Source: CAYRJD01 sp965212125
Lineage (GTDB): Bacteria > Actinomycetota > Acidimicrobiia > Acidimicrobiales > Poriferisodalaceae
Assembly: GCA_965212125.1 (NCBI GenBank)
Contig: OZ243045.1
Coordinates: 186,001-250,000, forward strand
Direction of reading: 5' to 3'
DNA length: 64,000 bases
The notes below the pieces were generated by a model. The model had not been told where the DNA came from. It worked only from the letters and a program-made list of their open reading frames with translations, and searched no databases. The first letter of the stretch is position 1, and each line of letters starts with the position of its first letter. A program made the position numbers and the translations under genes. This document shows, in pieces, positions 23,625 to 32,094 of the stretch.

Positions 23625-24768
23625 CGCGGGTTCGCCTGCTGGCTCAAGCAACGAAGCCTCACCCAGCGCGGCCGACCCAATCAGCGCGGCGGTGCTGGGC
23701 TGGGACGAAAACCTGCGAGGGCCGCTAGCGCAGGCCGTGCCTGTAGCGCAAGCCACACCCGACGGCCAAACACCAGACATGGGCGTAAGCCGAGTGGCGG
23801 TGGGTCATCGCGGGGCGTTTGAGCTAGTAGGACCGCACGGGCATTTCACTGCGGCGGTAGAGCCAGGGCTACGGCGCCAAGCTCGCTCGCCGGAAGATTT
23901 TCCGGCTGTGGGGGATTGGGTGGTGCATGAGCTAACGCCAAGCCACGACCGTCGAGTTGCCTTGACGCAGATCCTGTCGCGCGATTCTGTGGTGCTCAGA
24001 AAAGCCGCCGGACCTAAACCCGCCGCACAGATCGTCGCCTCAAATGTTGACGTCATTGGCGTCGTCACCACCGCTGAGTTGCTGACCGCAGGTCCCGATA
24101 ACGCGGACGGACATCGGCTTGAGCGTTACTTGGTGGCGGCAGCGCAAGGCGGAGTGCGTGCCGTGTTGGTGGTGAACAAGGCCGACCTGGTCGCGCCTGA
24201 CTGGGCCAGCAGCTACCAGCCGATTCACGAGGAGCGGTTTCCCGCTTCGGCTGGTGAGGTTGCGGTGTTGGCTACCAGCGCCAAAACCGCCGCCGGGATT
24301 AGCGAGCTGGCAAAGTTTGCGAGCGGCGGTTCCACCTTGGCGCTGGCGGGCGCGTCGGGGGTTGGGAAATCGTCTTTGGTTAATCGCTTGCTGGGGCGAG
24401 AGGCGCTAGAGGTCGGGCCGGTTAGCGCTAGTGGGTCTGGCCGCCACACAACGATTCGGCGAGAGCTTTTTGTGGTGCCGACAGACGGCCCGGCTTCAGA
24501 CAACCCGACTTTGGCGGGCACGGTCATTGATACTCCCGGGCTGGCTGATTTGGTGCCGTGGACTGGCGGCAGCACGACAGGCCTTGACAAGTTCTTCGCC
24601 GACGTTGCGAAGTTTGCGCAGCAATGCCACTTCGCCGACTGCTCACACCGCCACGAACCCAAGTGCGCCGTGCGCCAAGCCGCGCAAGACGGCCAGCTTG
24701 TTCAGCGGCGATTAGACGTGTATTTGAGCCTGGCGCAAGATTTGAGCGACCAGGCTCAGGCTGGCTAG
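23617..24768 (+). CDS. rsgA: ribosome small subunit-dependent GTPase A
   Basis: Circularly permuted GTPase that checks late 30S maturation. The order is OB-fold region, then G4 NKADLV, G1 GASGVGKSSLVNRL, G3 DTPGLADL, then a zinc-binding C-terminal part (CHFADCSHRHEPKC). About 383 residues from GTG 23617, which overlaps the upstream stop by eight bases; ATG 23593 is the alternative. A low-complexity N-terminal tail precedes the OB-fold. The stop lies inside a 15-base repeat shared with the convergent crotonase gene. Confidence 0.93.
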   Translation: MNNAGSPAGSSNEASPSAADPISAAVLGWDENLRGPLAQAVPVAQATPDGQTPDMGVSRVAVGHRGAFELVGPHGHFTAAVEPGLRRQARSPEDFPAVGDWVVHELTPSHDRRVALTQILSRDSVVLRKAAGPKPAAQIVASNVDVIGVVTTAELLTAGPDNADGHRLERYLVAAAQGGVRAVLVVNKADLVAPDWASSYQPIHEERFPASAGEVAVLATSAKTAAGISELAKFASGGSTLALAGASGVGKSSLVNRLLGREALEVGPVSASGSGRHTTIRRELFVVPTDGPASDNPTLAGTVIDTPGLADLVPWTGGSTTGLDKFFADVAKFAQQCHFADCSHRHEPKCAVRQAAQDGQLVQRRLDVYLSLAQDLSDQAQAG

Positions 24769-24785
24769 CTCTCAGGCTGGCTAGC
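24755..24785. repeat. 15-bp direct repeat holding the stop codons of two convergent genes
   Basis: CTCAGGCTGGCTAGC is present at 24755-24769 and 24771-24785, separated by one base. The TAG of rsgA (24766-24768) lies in the first copy and the minus-strand stop of the crotonase gene (CTA, 24781-24783) in the second. Confidence 0.9.
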
Positions 24786-25566
24786 GACCTTTGAACTGCG
24801 GCGGCCGCTTGTTCATAAACGCGTCCACGCCCTCGCGATAGTCGTCGCTTTCAAAGCACGCCCGAACCATCGCCTCAGCCGCAGCAAAGTCGCGTTCGCT
24901 GTCGGGCCTTGACCATTGCCGCACGGCTTCTTTGGCCGCCGCGATGGTCAGCGGCGCGTTTTGAGCGATGCGGTCAGCCCAGTCGGCCACAAAATCGTCC
25001 AGCTCAGCCTTCGGTACGACACGGTTGATCAACCCGATCTGCAGCGCTTCGTCGGCGTTGAGCCGATCGGCCAAAAAGAAAATGCGCTTAGCCGCCGACG
25101 GGCCCACCAAACCAACCAGCGTGCCGATTCCCAAGTGCGAGTAGCCCAGCCCCAGGCGAGCGGCAGGCACGGCGAACTGAGCGTCGTCGGCCGCTATGCG
25201 GAAGTCGGCGTTGAGCGAGATCGCCATCCCGGCTCCCATACAAAAGCCATGGATGAGCGCGATCAGCGGCTTGTTCATGCCGCTCAGTTCGTGGTAGGCG
25301 CGGGTGATTGCGCCGTCGTAGTCGCGGTTTTCGCTGGAGCTTGAGCGGCTGTCGCCAAATTGGCTGATGTCGGCGCCCGCGGCGAATGCGGTGTCGCCCG
25401 CTCCACGCAGCACAACCACTCTGATTGCTTCGTCGCCTGCGAGCTCTTTGGCGCACTCGGCTAGTTCGCTCCACATGTTGGTGCTGATTGCGTTGCGGCG
25501 TTGCGGATGGTCAAGGATTATCTGCCCGGTGTGGCCTTGCCGTTTGACGTGTACCCGCCCGCTCAC
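24781..25566 (-). CDS. enoyl-CoA hydratase/isomerase family protein lacking both catalytic glutamates
   Basis: Crotonase-fold protein of 261 residues. The oxyanion-hole segments are visible (FAAGADISQFG and HGFCMGAGMAISLNADFRIA) and the C-terminal VDAFMNKRPPQFKGR is typical. In classical hydratases the two acid/base glutamates lie in GGGCELA and in the PE before LG; here these positions read GAGMAI and VPAARLGLG, so neither is present. It may be an isomerase, hydrolase or other crotonase with another mechanism. Start ATG at 25566. Confidence 0.85.
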   Translation of the reverse strand: MSGRVHVKRQGHTGQIILDHPQRRNAISTNMWSELAECAKELAGDEAIRVVVLRGAGDTAFAAGADISQFGDSRSSSSENRDYDGAITRAYHELSGMNKPLIALIHGFCMGAGMAISLNADFRIAADDAQFAVPAARLGLGYSHLGIGTLVGLVGPSAAKRIFFLADRLNADEALQIGLINRVVPKAELDDFVADWADRIAQNAPLTIAAAKEAVRQWSRPDSERDFAAAEAMVRACFESDDYREGVDAFMNKRPPQFKGR

Positions 25567-25616
25567 GGCTGCGACGCTATGCCCTAGCGGTATCCACTGG
25601 CTACCGTGCTAGCACT

Positions 25617-26828
25617 ATGGAGCGCTCATCCAAGCGGCGCCTGGCTAGAGCGTTTGCGCTTGTGGGTGCGTGCGTGTTGCTGGCTGCGGCTTGCTCGTCG
25701 GCATCTGACGCAAGCACCGATTCAAGCCTGGTATCAGACGCGGCTTCAGACCTGGGCGGTGAATCGAATACGACCCGCCCGGGTGCAGGGACGGGCTCGG
25801 TCGATGCCGGTAGCGGTACTGGCAGTGGCACTGGTACCGGTGCGACCCCAGACCCGAACCCAGGCGCAGATACAGATTTTGACGCAGGCGCAGCGGCGTT
25901 GGCGGTTTGGCCGCTGACGGGTTTGCCGGTGCGAGGCGACAGCGCGCCGGCGCCCGGTTTGACGCCTGACCGACCGGTTGTTCTGGTCAAAATCGACAAC
26001 CACAAAAACGCTCGCCCGCAATTTGGATTAAACGCCGCCGACCTCGTCTATGAGCAAGTCGTTGAGTTCGGTTTGACACGACTAGCGGCCGCGTATCACA
26101 GCGCCGACGTGGAGTCGGTCGGCCCGGTTCGCTCGGTTCGCACAAGCGACTATCCGTTGCTTGCAAATTTGGGCGTGCCTCTTTTTGCCAACAGCGGCGG
26201 CTTGGAGGGTGTGCTAGCTGGCCTCAACGACCTAGCGGTCATAAATCTGGGCTCGCACATTTCGGCAGGTGCGTATTGGCGCCAGCCGGGCCGCCGCGCC
26301 CCGAATAATCTGATGACTAGCACCTTGCTGCTGCGAGAAGCCGCCGCAGCTAGTTCTTCCAGCTTGACCGCGGTCGGGCCATCGGCGCCTCTGTTTGATT
26401 TTCGCTCCGCCGGGGCAAGCAGCCGGGCGGCTCCGGTAAGCGGCGTGGATCTTGACTTCGGCGGCACTCAGGTGTCGTATCGGTGGTCTGAGGATGCGCT
26501 GGCTTGGTGGCGCACGCAAAACGGAGTGCTGCACCTAGACACTCAGGGTTTAGTGGTGGCTCCGCAGAACGTCATCGTGCAGTTTGTTGTTTATGGTCGT
26601 AGCGAGGAGGATGCGCGGTCGCCCGAGGCTGAGTTGCTGGGCATAGGGGATGCTTGGATTTTTACCGACGGCGGTCTGATTCGAGGCAGTTGGGAACGCA
26701 ACGCCGCCGCCGACAGCACGACGTTTTTGGACTTGGCCGGTAACGGCATTCAACTGACGCCTGGCAAAACTTGGGTGGCCTTGGCGCGCGTCGGGCAGGC
26801 GGAGATAGCTAGCGAGCCTGCCAGCTAG
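25617..26828 (+). CDS. DUF3048 domain lipoprotein
   Basis: Exported lipoprotein of 403 residues: an Arg/Lys n-region, hydrophobic core and lipobox LLAAACSS (C26). A Gly/Ser/Thr-rich linker to about residue 95 is followed by the DUF3048 fold: PLTGLPV, RPVVLVKIDNHKNARPQFGL, DLVYEQVVEFGLTRLAA and VGPVRSVRTSDYPLL, and a C-terminal part with GRSEEDARSPEAELLG. The biochemical role of the family (Bacillus YerB relatives) is not known to me. It converges on a crotonase gene with directly abutting stop codons in GCTAGCTAG. Confidence 0.88.
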   Translation: MERSSKRRLARAFALVGACVLLAAACSSASDASTDSSLVSDAASDLGGESNTTRPGAGTGSVDAGSGTGSGTGTGATPDPNPGADTDFDAGAAALAVWPLTGLPVRGDSAPAPGLTPDRPVVLVKIDNHKNARPQFGLNAADLVYEQVVEFGLTRLAAAYHSADVESVGPVRSVRTSDYPLLANLGVPLFANSGGLEGVLAGLNDLAVINLGSHISAGAYWRQPGRRAPNNLMTSTLLLREAAAASSSSLTAVGPSAPLFDFRSAGASSRAAPVSGVDLDFGGTQVSYRWSEDALAWWRTQNGVLHLDTQGLVVAPQNVIVQFVVYGRSEEDARSPEAELLGIGDAWIFTDGGLIRGSWERNAAADSTTFLDLAGNGIQLTPGKTWVALARVGQAEIASEPAS

Positions 26829-27608
26829 CTAGTCAGCCTGTGGCACCCAAGAGGCGTCGCGCCGCTCACGAAACGCCGTAATGCCTTCGGTCGCTTCGTC
26901 GGCGCGAAAAAGACTCTGGCTGAGTTCGGTCGTCCATTCCCACGCCTGCTCTCGCGACATTTGGGGCACCTGCGTCACTAGCTGCTTAGCCGCAGCCAAG
27001 GCGTTCGGCCCGCCCCGCACCAGCTTGTCAATCGTTTCGTCCACCGCCGCGTCTAGGTCGTCGCGCTCAACGGCACGATTAATCAGCCCCACTTCGGCGG
27101 CTCGGCTAGCCGGAATGCGTTCGCCGCTCAAAAACAGTTCGCTGGCGTCGGCGCGGCGCAGCTTGGGGAGACAAACCACCGAAATGACCGCTGGAGCCAC
27201 ACCGATGCGCACCTCAGTGAAGGCGAGTATCACGTCAGTGGCGGCGATTGAAATGTCTGGCGCAGCCGCAAACCCCACCCCGCCGCCGGTGCAGTGCCCG
27301 GCGATGCGCCCCACGATGGGCTTAGGGCTGGTCATTATCGATTCAAGAATCTGCACAAAGTTGTGGCGCGACTCCGGCGCCTTCACGCCCGGCTGGCTGG
27401 CTTTCAGATCGGCTCCCGCGCAGAACGTGTTGCCGACGTTGGTGAATAAAATGGCTCGCACGCCCGGGTCGGCCTGAGCGGCCTCAAGATGATCGCCCAC
27501 GTCGTTGACTAGTTCCACGCTGAGCGCGTTGCGATTGTCGGGTCGGTTGAGCGTGATGGTGGCGACGCCACCCTTCACGTCATAGAGCGCCGCGGAATCT
27601 GTACTCAC
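26829..27608 (-). CDS. enoyl-CoA hydratase family protein
   Basis: Crotonase-fold protein of 259 residues, minus strand, ATG at 27608. The oxyanion hole is visible in FCAGADLKAS and GHCTGGGVGFAAAPDISIA. One of the two hydratase glutamates is kept in FTEVRIGVAPAVISVV and the other position is Gly, as in methylglutaconyl-CoA hydratase-like and related members. The C-terminus ITAFRERRDASWVPQ fits the family. Substrate unknown; a role in fatty or branched-chain acid breakdown is the general expectation. Confidence 0.88.
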   Translation of the reverse strand: MSTDSAALYDVKGGVATITLNRPDNRNALSVELVNDVGDHLEAAQADPGVRAILFTNVGNTFCAGADLKASQPGVKAPESRHNFVQILESIMTSPKPIVGRIAGHCTGGGVGFAAAPDISIAATDVILAFTEVRIGVAPAVISVVCLPKLRRADASELFLSGERIPASRAAEVGLINRAVERDDLDAAVDETIDKLVRGGPNALAAAKQLVTQVPQMSREQAWEWTTELSQSLFRADEATEGITAFRERRDASWVPQAD

Positions 27609-27688
27609 ATCGCAAAAGCTATGCGAAACCCCACCGCAGCCACCGCGCTGGCAGTAATAGCCACCGCAGACTTACATAAGCTGCCGCG

Positions 27689-28798
27689 ATGATTTCGCAA
27701 CTGCTCGCCCTATCGCTGCCTGCTTTCCCCGCACAGGCGACCACAGATCCCGCGCCCGCCGCAAGCCCGGACACGCTCTTTGATGCGTGCGGCGCCGACC
27801 CCTCCTGGCTGTGTCGGCAGGTGTTTGACCTGAGCGATAACGCGGCGTTTGCCTCGCTGGCGGGTTGGCTGGTTGAGCGGCCGCTGACGATTGTGCTGAT
27901 CATTGTGCTGAGCTGGTTGGCTCGCCGTTTTGCGCATCGCGCCATTGACAAGCTTGTGGGTCGGATTGCGCGTGATCGTAAATCCGAAAACGATGCCGCA
28001 CAAAGTGAGGTTGAAGACCAGTCCGGCACTCTGACCCCGATGGTCCTAGCCAAGCGCCTAAGTGCGGTGCGAATGCGAAACGAACGCTCCAGGCAGCGGG
28101 CGGAGACCCTGGGCGCCTTGTTCAAGAGCATCGCCACTGCCACAGTCGGCATCGTTGCTTTGTTCATGGTGCTTGGCGAGGTGGGGGTGAACCTCGGGCC
28201 GCTGATTGCGGGTGCGGGCATCTTGGGTGTGGCGATCGGTTTCGGTTCGCAAGCGGTGGTGGCGGACCTGCTGACCGGAATCTTCATGCTGATTGAAGAC
28301 CAGTACGGCGTGGGCGATTCGGTTGACGTGGGCGAAGCGTCAGGAACGGTGGAGTCGGTCGGCCTGCGCACAACTCGCATCCGTTCGCTGGACGGAACCT
28401 TGTGGCACGTGCCCAACGGTGTGATTAAGCGTGTGGGTAACAGGTCGCAAAGCTGGTCGCGGGCGGTGGTCGAAATTGACGTGGCTTACGAAGCCGATAT
28501 TGAACAGGCGATGGATTTGATCAAGTCGGTCGCAGATGAGTTGTGGGCGGAAAACAAGGAAGACATGACGATCATTGAAGAGCCGGTCGTGTCGGGCGTT
28601 CAGAATTTGGGTGCCGATGGGGTGACGATTCGTCTGGTTGTAAAGACCGAACCGTCAGAGCAGTGGGGAACTAAACGGGAGCTGCATAAGCGCCTGAAGC
28701 TGGCCATGGACGAAGCGGGAATAGAGATTCCGTTTCCGCAGCGCACTATTTGGGTGCGTGGCGACGGCAATCTTCCGCAGGGCGGTGCTGCCAGCTAG
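27689..28798 (+). CDS. MscS-family mechanosensitive channel
   Basis: Membrane channel that opens on hypo-osmotic stress. 369 residues: an N-terminal hydrophobic segment, TM segments near 70-90 and 150-170, and the pore-lining helix VNLGPLIAGAGILGVAIGFGSQAVVADLLTG (read in parts), which leads into the beta domain IEDQYGVGDSVDVGEASGTVESVGLRTTRI (read in parts) and LWHVPNGVI. The soluble C-terminal domain is complete. Its stop codon shares CTAG with the valS stop inside a 14-base palindrome (28790-28803). Confidence 0.93.
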   Translation: MISQLLALSLPAFPAQATTDPAPAASPDTLFDACGADPSWLCRQVFDLSDNAAFASLAGWLVERPLTIVLIIVLSWLARRFAHRAIDKLVGRIARDRKSENDAAQSEVEDQSGTLTPMVLAKRLSAVRMRNERSRQRAETLGALFKSIATATVGIVALFMVLGEVGVNLGPLIAGAGILGVAIGFGSQAVVADLLTGIFMLIEDQYGVGDSVDVGEASGTVESVGLRTTRIRSLDGTLWHVPNGVIKRVGNRSQSWSRAVVEIDVAYEADIEQAMDLIKSVADELWAENKEDMTIIEEPVVSGVQNLGADGVTIRLVVKTEPSEQWGTKRELHKRLKLAMDEAGIEIPFPQRTIWVRGDGNLPQGGAAS

Positions 28799-28803
28799 CT
28801 GGC
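28790..28803. other. 14-bp palindrome containing overlapping convergent stop codons
   Basis: GCCAGCTAGCTGGC is a perfect palindrome. Its central CTAG (28795-28798) is the TAG of mscS on the plus strand and of valS on the minus strand. It has no loop and is too short for a normal intrinsic terminator. Confidence 0.8.
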
Positions 28804-31470
28804 GGGCTTAGCCAGGATTACGGTCACCGTGCCCGCGGCTTGGTCTTGCGCGGCGACCGTCAGGATTAGTTCGGTGATGTGACCGGCGTCAATCAAGTCG
28901 TTGCGGGCGCCCTCCAAGACCGCGATGCGTTCGGCGGTGTCAATCACTTCCACTCGCTCAGCGATCGCTTTGAGCGGCTGCTTGGCTTCGGTTTTTGCGC
29001 GCCGGATATCGCTGAGCACGGCTGCGGCTAATGCGGCCGTGTTGAGATCTGTGAGATCTGCCTGGGGCGCGGTCTTGGCACTTGAGGATTCCCGGGGCTC
29101 GCGGTGTTCCCGGGGCTCGCGCAGCGGCTGAGGGCTAGGCCAAGACGCCTGATGAACGGAGCCGGGACGCCACCAGCTCCAAACCTCTTCGGCCACGAAC
29201 GGCATGAACGGTGCAAACAGCCGCAGCAGCGTGTCGAGCGCAACCTTGAGCGCGGCTTGCGCCGAAGCTGCGCCGTCAGGTCCTTGGCTGCCGTAGGCGC
29301 GCCCTTTCACCAGCTCTAGATAATCGTCGGTGAAGCCCCAGAAAAACTGCTCGGTTCGTTCCAGCGCACGGGCGTAATCAAACCGCTCAAACGCTTCGGT
29401 AGCTGCGCCAACCACATCGGCCAAGCTGTCTAGCAGGGCGGCATCTACAGGGCTGGCGACCAAACTCAGGTCGACCGCTGCTGCGTCAAGCTCGCCGTCT
29501 AGGTTCAGCACAAAACGCGAAGCGTTCAGAATCTTCACCGCCAGCCGGCGGCCGATCTTCATCTGACTCTCGTCAAAGGCCGTGTCGGTTCCCGGCCTTC
29601 CACTGGCCGCCCAATAGCGAACCGCATCCGAGCCGTATTGCTCCAGCAGCCCCAGCGGCGTAACAACGTTGCCCTTGGACTTAGACATTTTCTTGCGGTC
29701 GGGGTCAAGTATCCAACCCGATAGGGCGCAGTGCTGCCAGGGAGCGGTGCTCTCGCCCAGATGCGATCTGACCATCGTTGAAAACAGCCAGGTGCGGATG
29801 ATGTCGTGCCCTTGCGGACGCATGTCCATCGGAAAAGTCCGGCGCCACAAGTCTTCGTCTTCGCCCCAGCCACAAGTGATCTGCGGCGTTAGCGATGACG
29901 TCGCCCAGGTATCCATCACGTCAACCTCGCCCACGAATCCGCCAGGTTGGGATCGCTGGGCTTCGTCATAGCCGGGCGGCGTATGTGAAGAGGGATCGAC
30001 CGGCAGGGCGCCGTCGGCGGGCGTGATCGGGTTGTCAACGACGGGGTTTCCGTCGTCGTCTAGCGGATACCAAAGCGGAATCGGCACGCCAAAGTAACGC
30101 TGCCGGCTAACCAGCCAGTCGCCAGTCAGCCCCTCAACCCAGTTGGTGTAGCGACTTTGCATATGGGTGGGATGCCAGGTCATCTCATTGCCGCGACTGA
30201 CAAGCGCAGCGCGCAGGTCTGGGTCGCGCCCGCCGTTGCGGATGTACCACTGGCGGCTGGTAACGATCTCTAGCGGCTTGTCGCCCTTCTCGAAAAACTT
30301 GACGGCGTGTGTTATCGGTTGTGGTTCCCCTAGCAAGGCGTCGTGTTCGCGCAACATCTCCGCCATTTCTTTGCGCGCACTATGTGCGGTCTTGGTGGCC
30401 AGACGCTTGAAGGCTGCGATCGCGCTGGCGCTCGTTATCGCCGCCGGCGGATCTGACACCACCCGTCCATTGCGATCAAGTATCGCTCGCACGGGCAGGT
30501 CAAGCTCACGCCACCAGGTCACATCGTTGGTGTCGCCGAACGTGCAGATCATGGCGATGCCGGAGCCTTTTTCGGGGTCGGCCAGCGGGTGAGCCAGGAT
30601 CGGCACCTCCACTTCAAACACCGGCGAGATGGCGGTGGCGCCAAATAGTGGTTGGTAGCGCTCGTCGTCGGGGTGCGCCACCAGCGCAACGCAGCTGGCG
30701 ATTAGCTCTGGCCGGGTGGTCGCAATCGTGACCGTGTCTTCCTGCGCTGCCGAGCCGCCGCTGCCGAGCTTGAACGCAACATCGTGATAGGCACCGGGCA
30801 TCTCACGATCTTCCAGCTCCGCCTGAGCGACCGCCGTGCCGAAGGTGATATCCCAAAGCGAGGGCGCCTCCATTTGGTACGCCTCACCGGCCGCCAGGTT
30901 CGCCAAAAACGCCCGCTGCGCTACTCGCTGACAGCGCTCGCTAATAGTCGTATACGTCAGCGACCAATCAACGCTCAGGCCCAGCCGTCGCCACAGCTGT
31001 TCAAACGCCTTTTCGTCTTCAACGGTCAGAACATGGCACAGCTCAATAAAGTTGCGGCGCGAGATAGACATGTCGCCACGCGTCTTGATGGCTTTCGCAT
31101 CGCCTGCGTCGGTCGGCGGCGCAAAATCGGAGTCGTAGGGCAGCGACGGATCGCAACGCACGCCGTAATAGTTCTGCACTCGCCGCTCGGTGGGCAGACC
31201 GTTGTCGTCCCACCCCATCGGATAAAAAATCTGCAACCCAGCCATCCGCCGGTAGCGGGCGATGGTGTCGGTGTGGGTGTAGCTGAAGACGTGCCCGACG
31301 TGTAGCGATCCGCTGACGGTCGGCGGGGGAGTGTCAATGCTGAAAACCTGCGCACGCTCGGCCGTGCGATCAAACCGGTAGGTGCCCTGGTCGTCCCAGC
31401 GTTGCGACCATTTTTGCTCGAGGCCGTCGATGGTGGGTTTGCCGGACGGCATTTCAGGTTTTGACGGCAT
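28795..31470 (-). CDS. valS: valyl-tRNA synthetase
   Basis: Charges tRNA-Val. 891 residues, class I. The HIGH-type motif is in PPPTVSGSLHVGHVFSYTH near residue 50 and KMSKS in DPDRKKMSKSKGN near 600. The editing domain and an anticodon-binding C-terminus (LRLFAPFMPFVAEEVWSWW) are present. A short repeat-rich run (LREPREHREPRE) lies after the catalytic part, near residue 790. The start is ATG at 31470. It is divergent from a small membrane protein gene. Confidence 0.96.
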   Translation of the reverse strand: MPSKPEMPSGKPTIDGLEQKWSQRWDDQGTYRFDRTAERAQVFSIDTPPPTVSGSLHVGHVFSYTHTDTIARYRRMAGLQIFYPMGWDDNGLPTERRVQNYYGVRCDPSLPYDSDFAPPTDAGDAKAIKTRGDMSISRRNFIELCHVLTVEDEKAFEQLWRRLGLSVDWSLTYTTISERCQRVAQRAFLANLAAGEAYQMEAPSLWDITFGTAVAQAELEDREMPGAYHDVAFKLGSGGSAAQEDTVTIATTRPELIASCVALVAHPDDERYQPLFGATAISPVFEVEVPILAHPLADPEKGSGIAMICTFGDTNDVTWWRELDLPVRAILDRNGRVVSDPPAAITSASAIAAFKRLATKTAHSARKEMAEMLREHDALLGEPQPITHAVKFFEKGDKPLEIVTSRQWYIRNGGRDPDLRAALVSRGNEMTWHPTHMQSRYTNWVEGLTGDWLVSRQRYFGVPIPLWYPLDDDGNPVVDNPITPADGALPVDPSSHTPPGYDEAQRSQPGGFVGEVDVMDTWATSSLTPQITCGWGEDEDLWRRTFPMDMRPQGHDIIRTWLFSTMVRSHLGESTAPWQHCALSGWILDPDRKKMSKSKGNVVTPLGLLEQYGSDAVRYWAASGRPGTDTAFDESQMKIGRRLAVKILNASRFVLNLDGELDAAAVDLSLVASPVDAALLDSLADVVGAATEAFERFDYARALERTEQFFWGFTDDYLELVKGRAYGSQGPDGAASAQAALKVALDTLLRLFAPFMPFVAEEVWSWWRPGSVHQASWPSPQPLREPREHREPRESSSAKTAPQADLTDLNTAALAAAVLSDIRRAKTEAKQPLKAIAERVEVIDTAERIAVLEGARNDLIDAGHITELILTVAAQDQAAGTVTVILAKPAS

Positions 31471-31508
31471 TCATTCGCACGATAGCGGCCAAAAACGGCC
31501 TCTCTTTG

Positions 31509-31540
31509 CTGGCCAAACGCTGGCCAAACTGCTGGCCAAA
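31509..31540. repeat. three copies of CTGGCCAAA upstream of valS
   Basis: CTGGCCAAA occurs at 31509-31517, 31520-31528 and 31532-31540, with a related GCGGCCAAAAA near 31486. They lie in the ~200-base divergent spacer between valS and the small membrane protein. They could be operator-like sites or another tandem duplication; nothing else was recognised in this spacer. Confidence 0.7.
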
Positions 31541-31671
31541 TCTGGGTTCTGGAAAACCGATGTAAAAACCCGATGTCGCCGACTAGGCGCGGTACCTTCA
31601 AATGGCAGGGAACGCGCTAGCTGCTACAGCTCGGCGTGTCCTGTCCATCTGACCTTAGGGGGTTATTTAAA

Positions 31672-32025
31672 ATGATGGTGACAATTTTTACCCTGATAGT
31701 GCTGGGAATGCTCTTTCAGGGTGCGATGATGGTCGTTGACAGCATCCTTGATGCAGCCAAGATCAGTCCGATTCTGAAATCGATTCCGGTTGTTGGTGCA
31801 AATCTGAATCTGATTGGGGCCTACATATTTGTAGCAGTTTCCTCAATCAATGGTGGAGCACTTGACGGCATCGGCTTCGCGGCGAATCTTGAATTCCTGT
31901 CGCTCGGTCGTTTCGGTATGGACGCAGCTACCGCCTTGGCGTTGGTCGCTTTCATCCCGGTGCGTGATGCAGCTATCAAATTCTTGCGTGACGGCCTTAG
32001 CGGCATGAGCAAGAGCTCCGCTTAG
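31672..32025 (+). CDS. small membrane protein of unknown function
   Basis: 117 residues from ATG 31672, preceded by AGGGGG (31657-31662) at a plausible distance; ATG 31675 is the alternative, and an in-frame upstream start at 31636 has no such site. Three hydrophobic stretches are visible: at the N-terminus (VTIFTLIVLGMLFQGAMMVV), in the middle (VVGANLNLIGAYIFVAVSSI) and near the end (ATALALVAFIPV). G+C is lower than in the neighbours and codon use is more even. I do not recognise the family. A strong hairpin follows the gene, so it may be a single-gene, well-expressed unit. Confidence 0.75.
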   Translation: MMVTIFTLIVLGMLFQGAMMVVDSILDAAKISPILKSIPVVGANLNLIGAYIFVAVSSINGGALDGIGFAANLEFLSLGRFGMDAATALALVAFIPVRDAAIKFLRDGLSGMSKSSA

Positions 32026-32053
32026 TACTTAAACAAAGTACATAAGCAACCAA

Positions 32054-32072
32054 CACCCGCCGAGAGCGGGTG
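32054..32072 (+). terminator. hairpin, probable transcription terminator
   Basis: CACCCGC (32054-32060), loop CGAGA, GCGGGTG (32066-32072): a perfect 7-base-pair GC-rich stem. It lies 28 bases after the small membrane protein gene and before the end of the convergent CaiB-type gene. No U-run follows, as is common for actinobacterial terminators. Confidence 0.6.
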
Positions 32073-32094
32073 CGCGACATCTGTGGCGGCCGCG

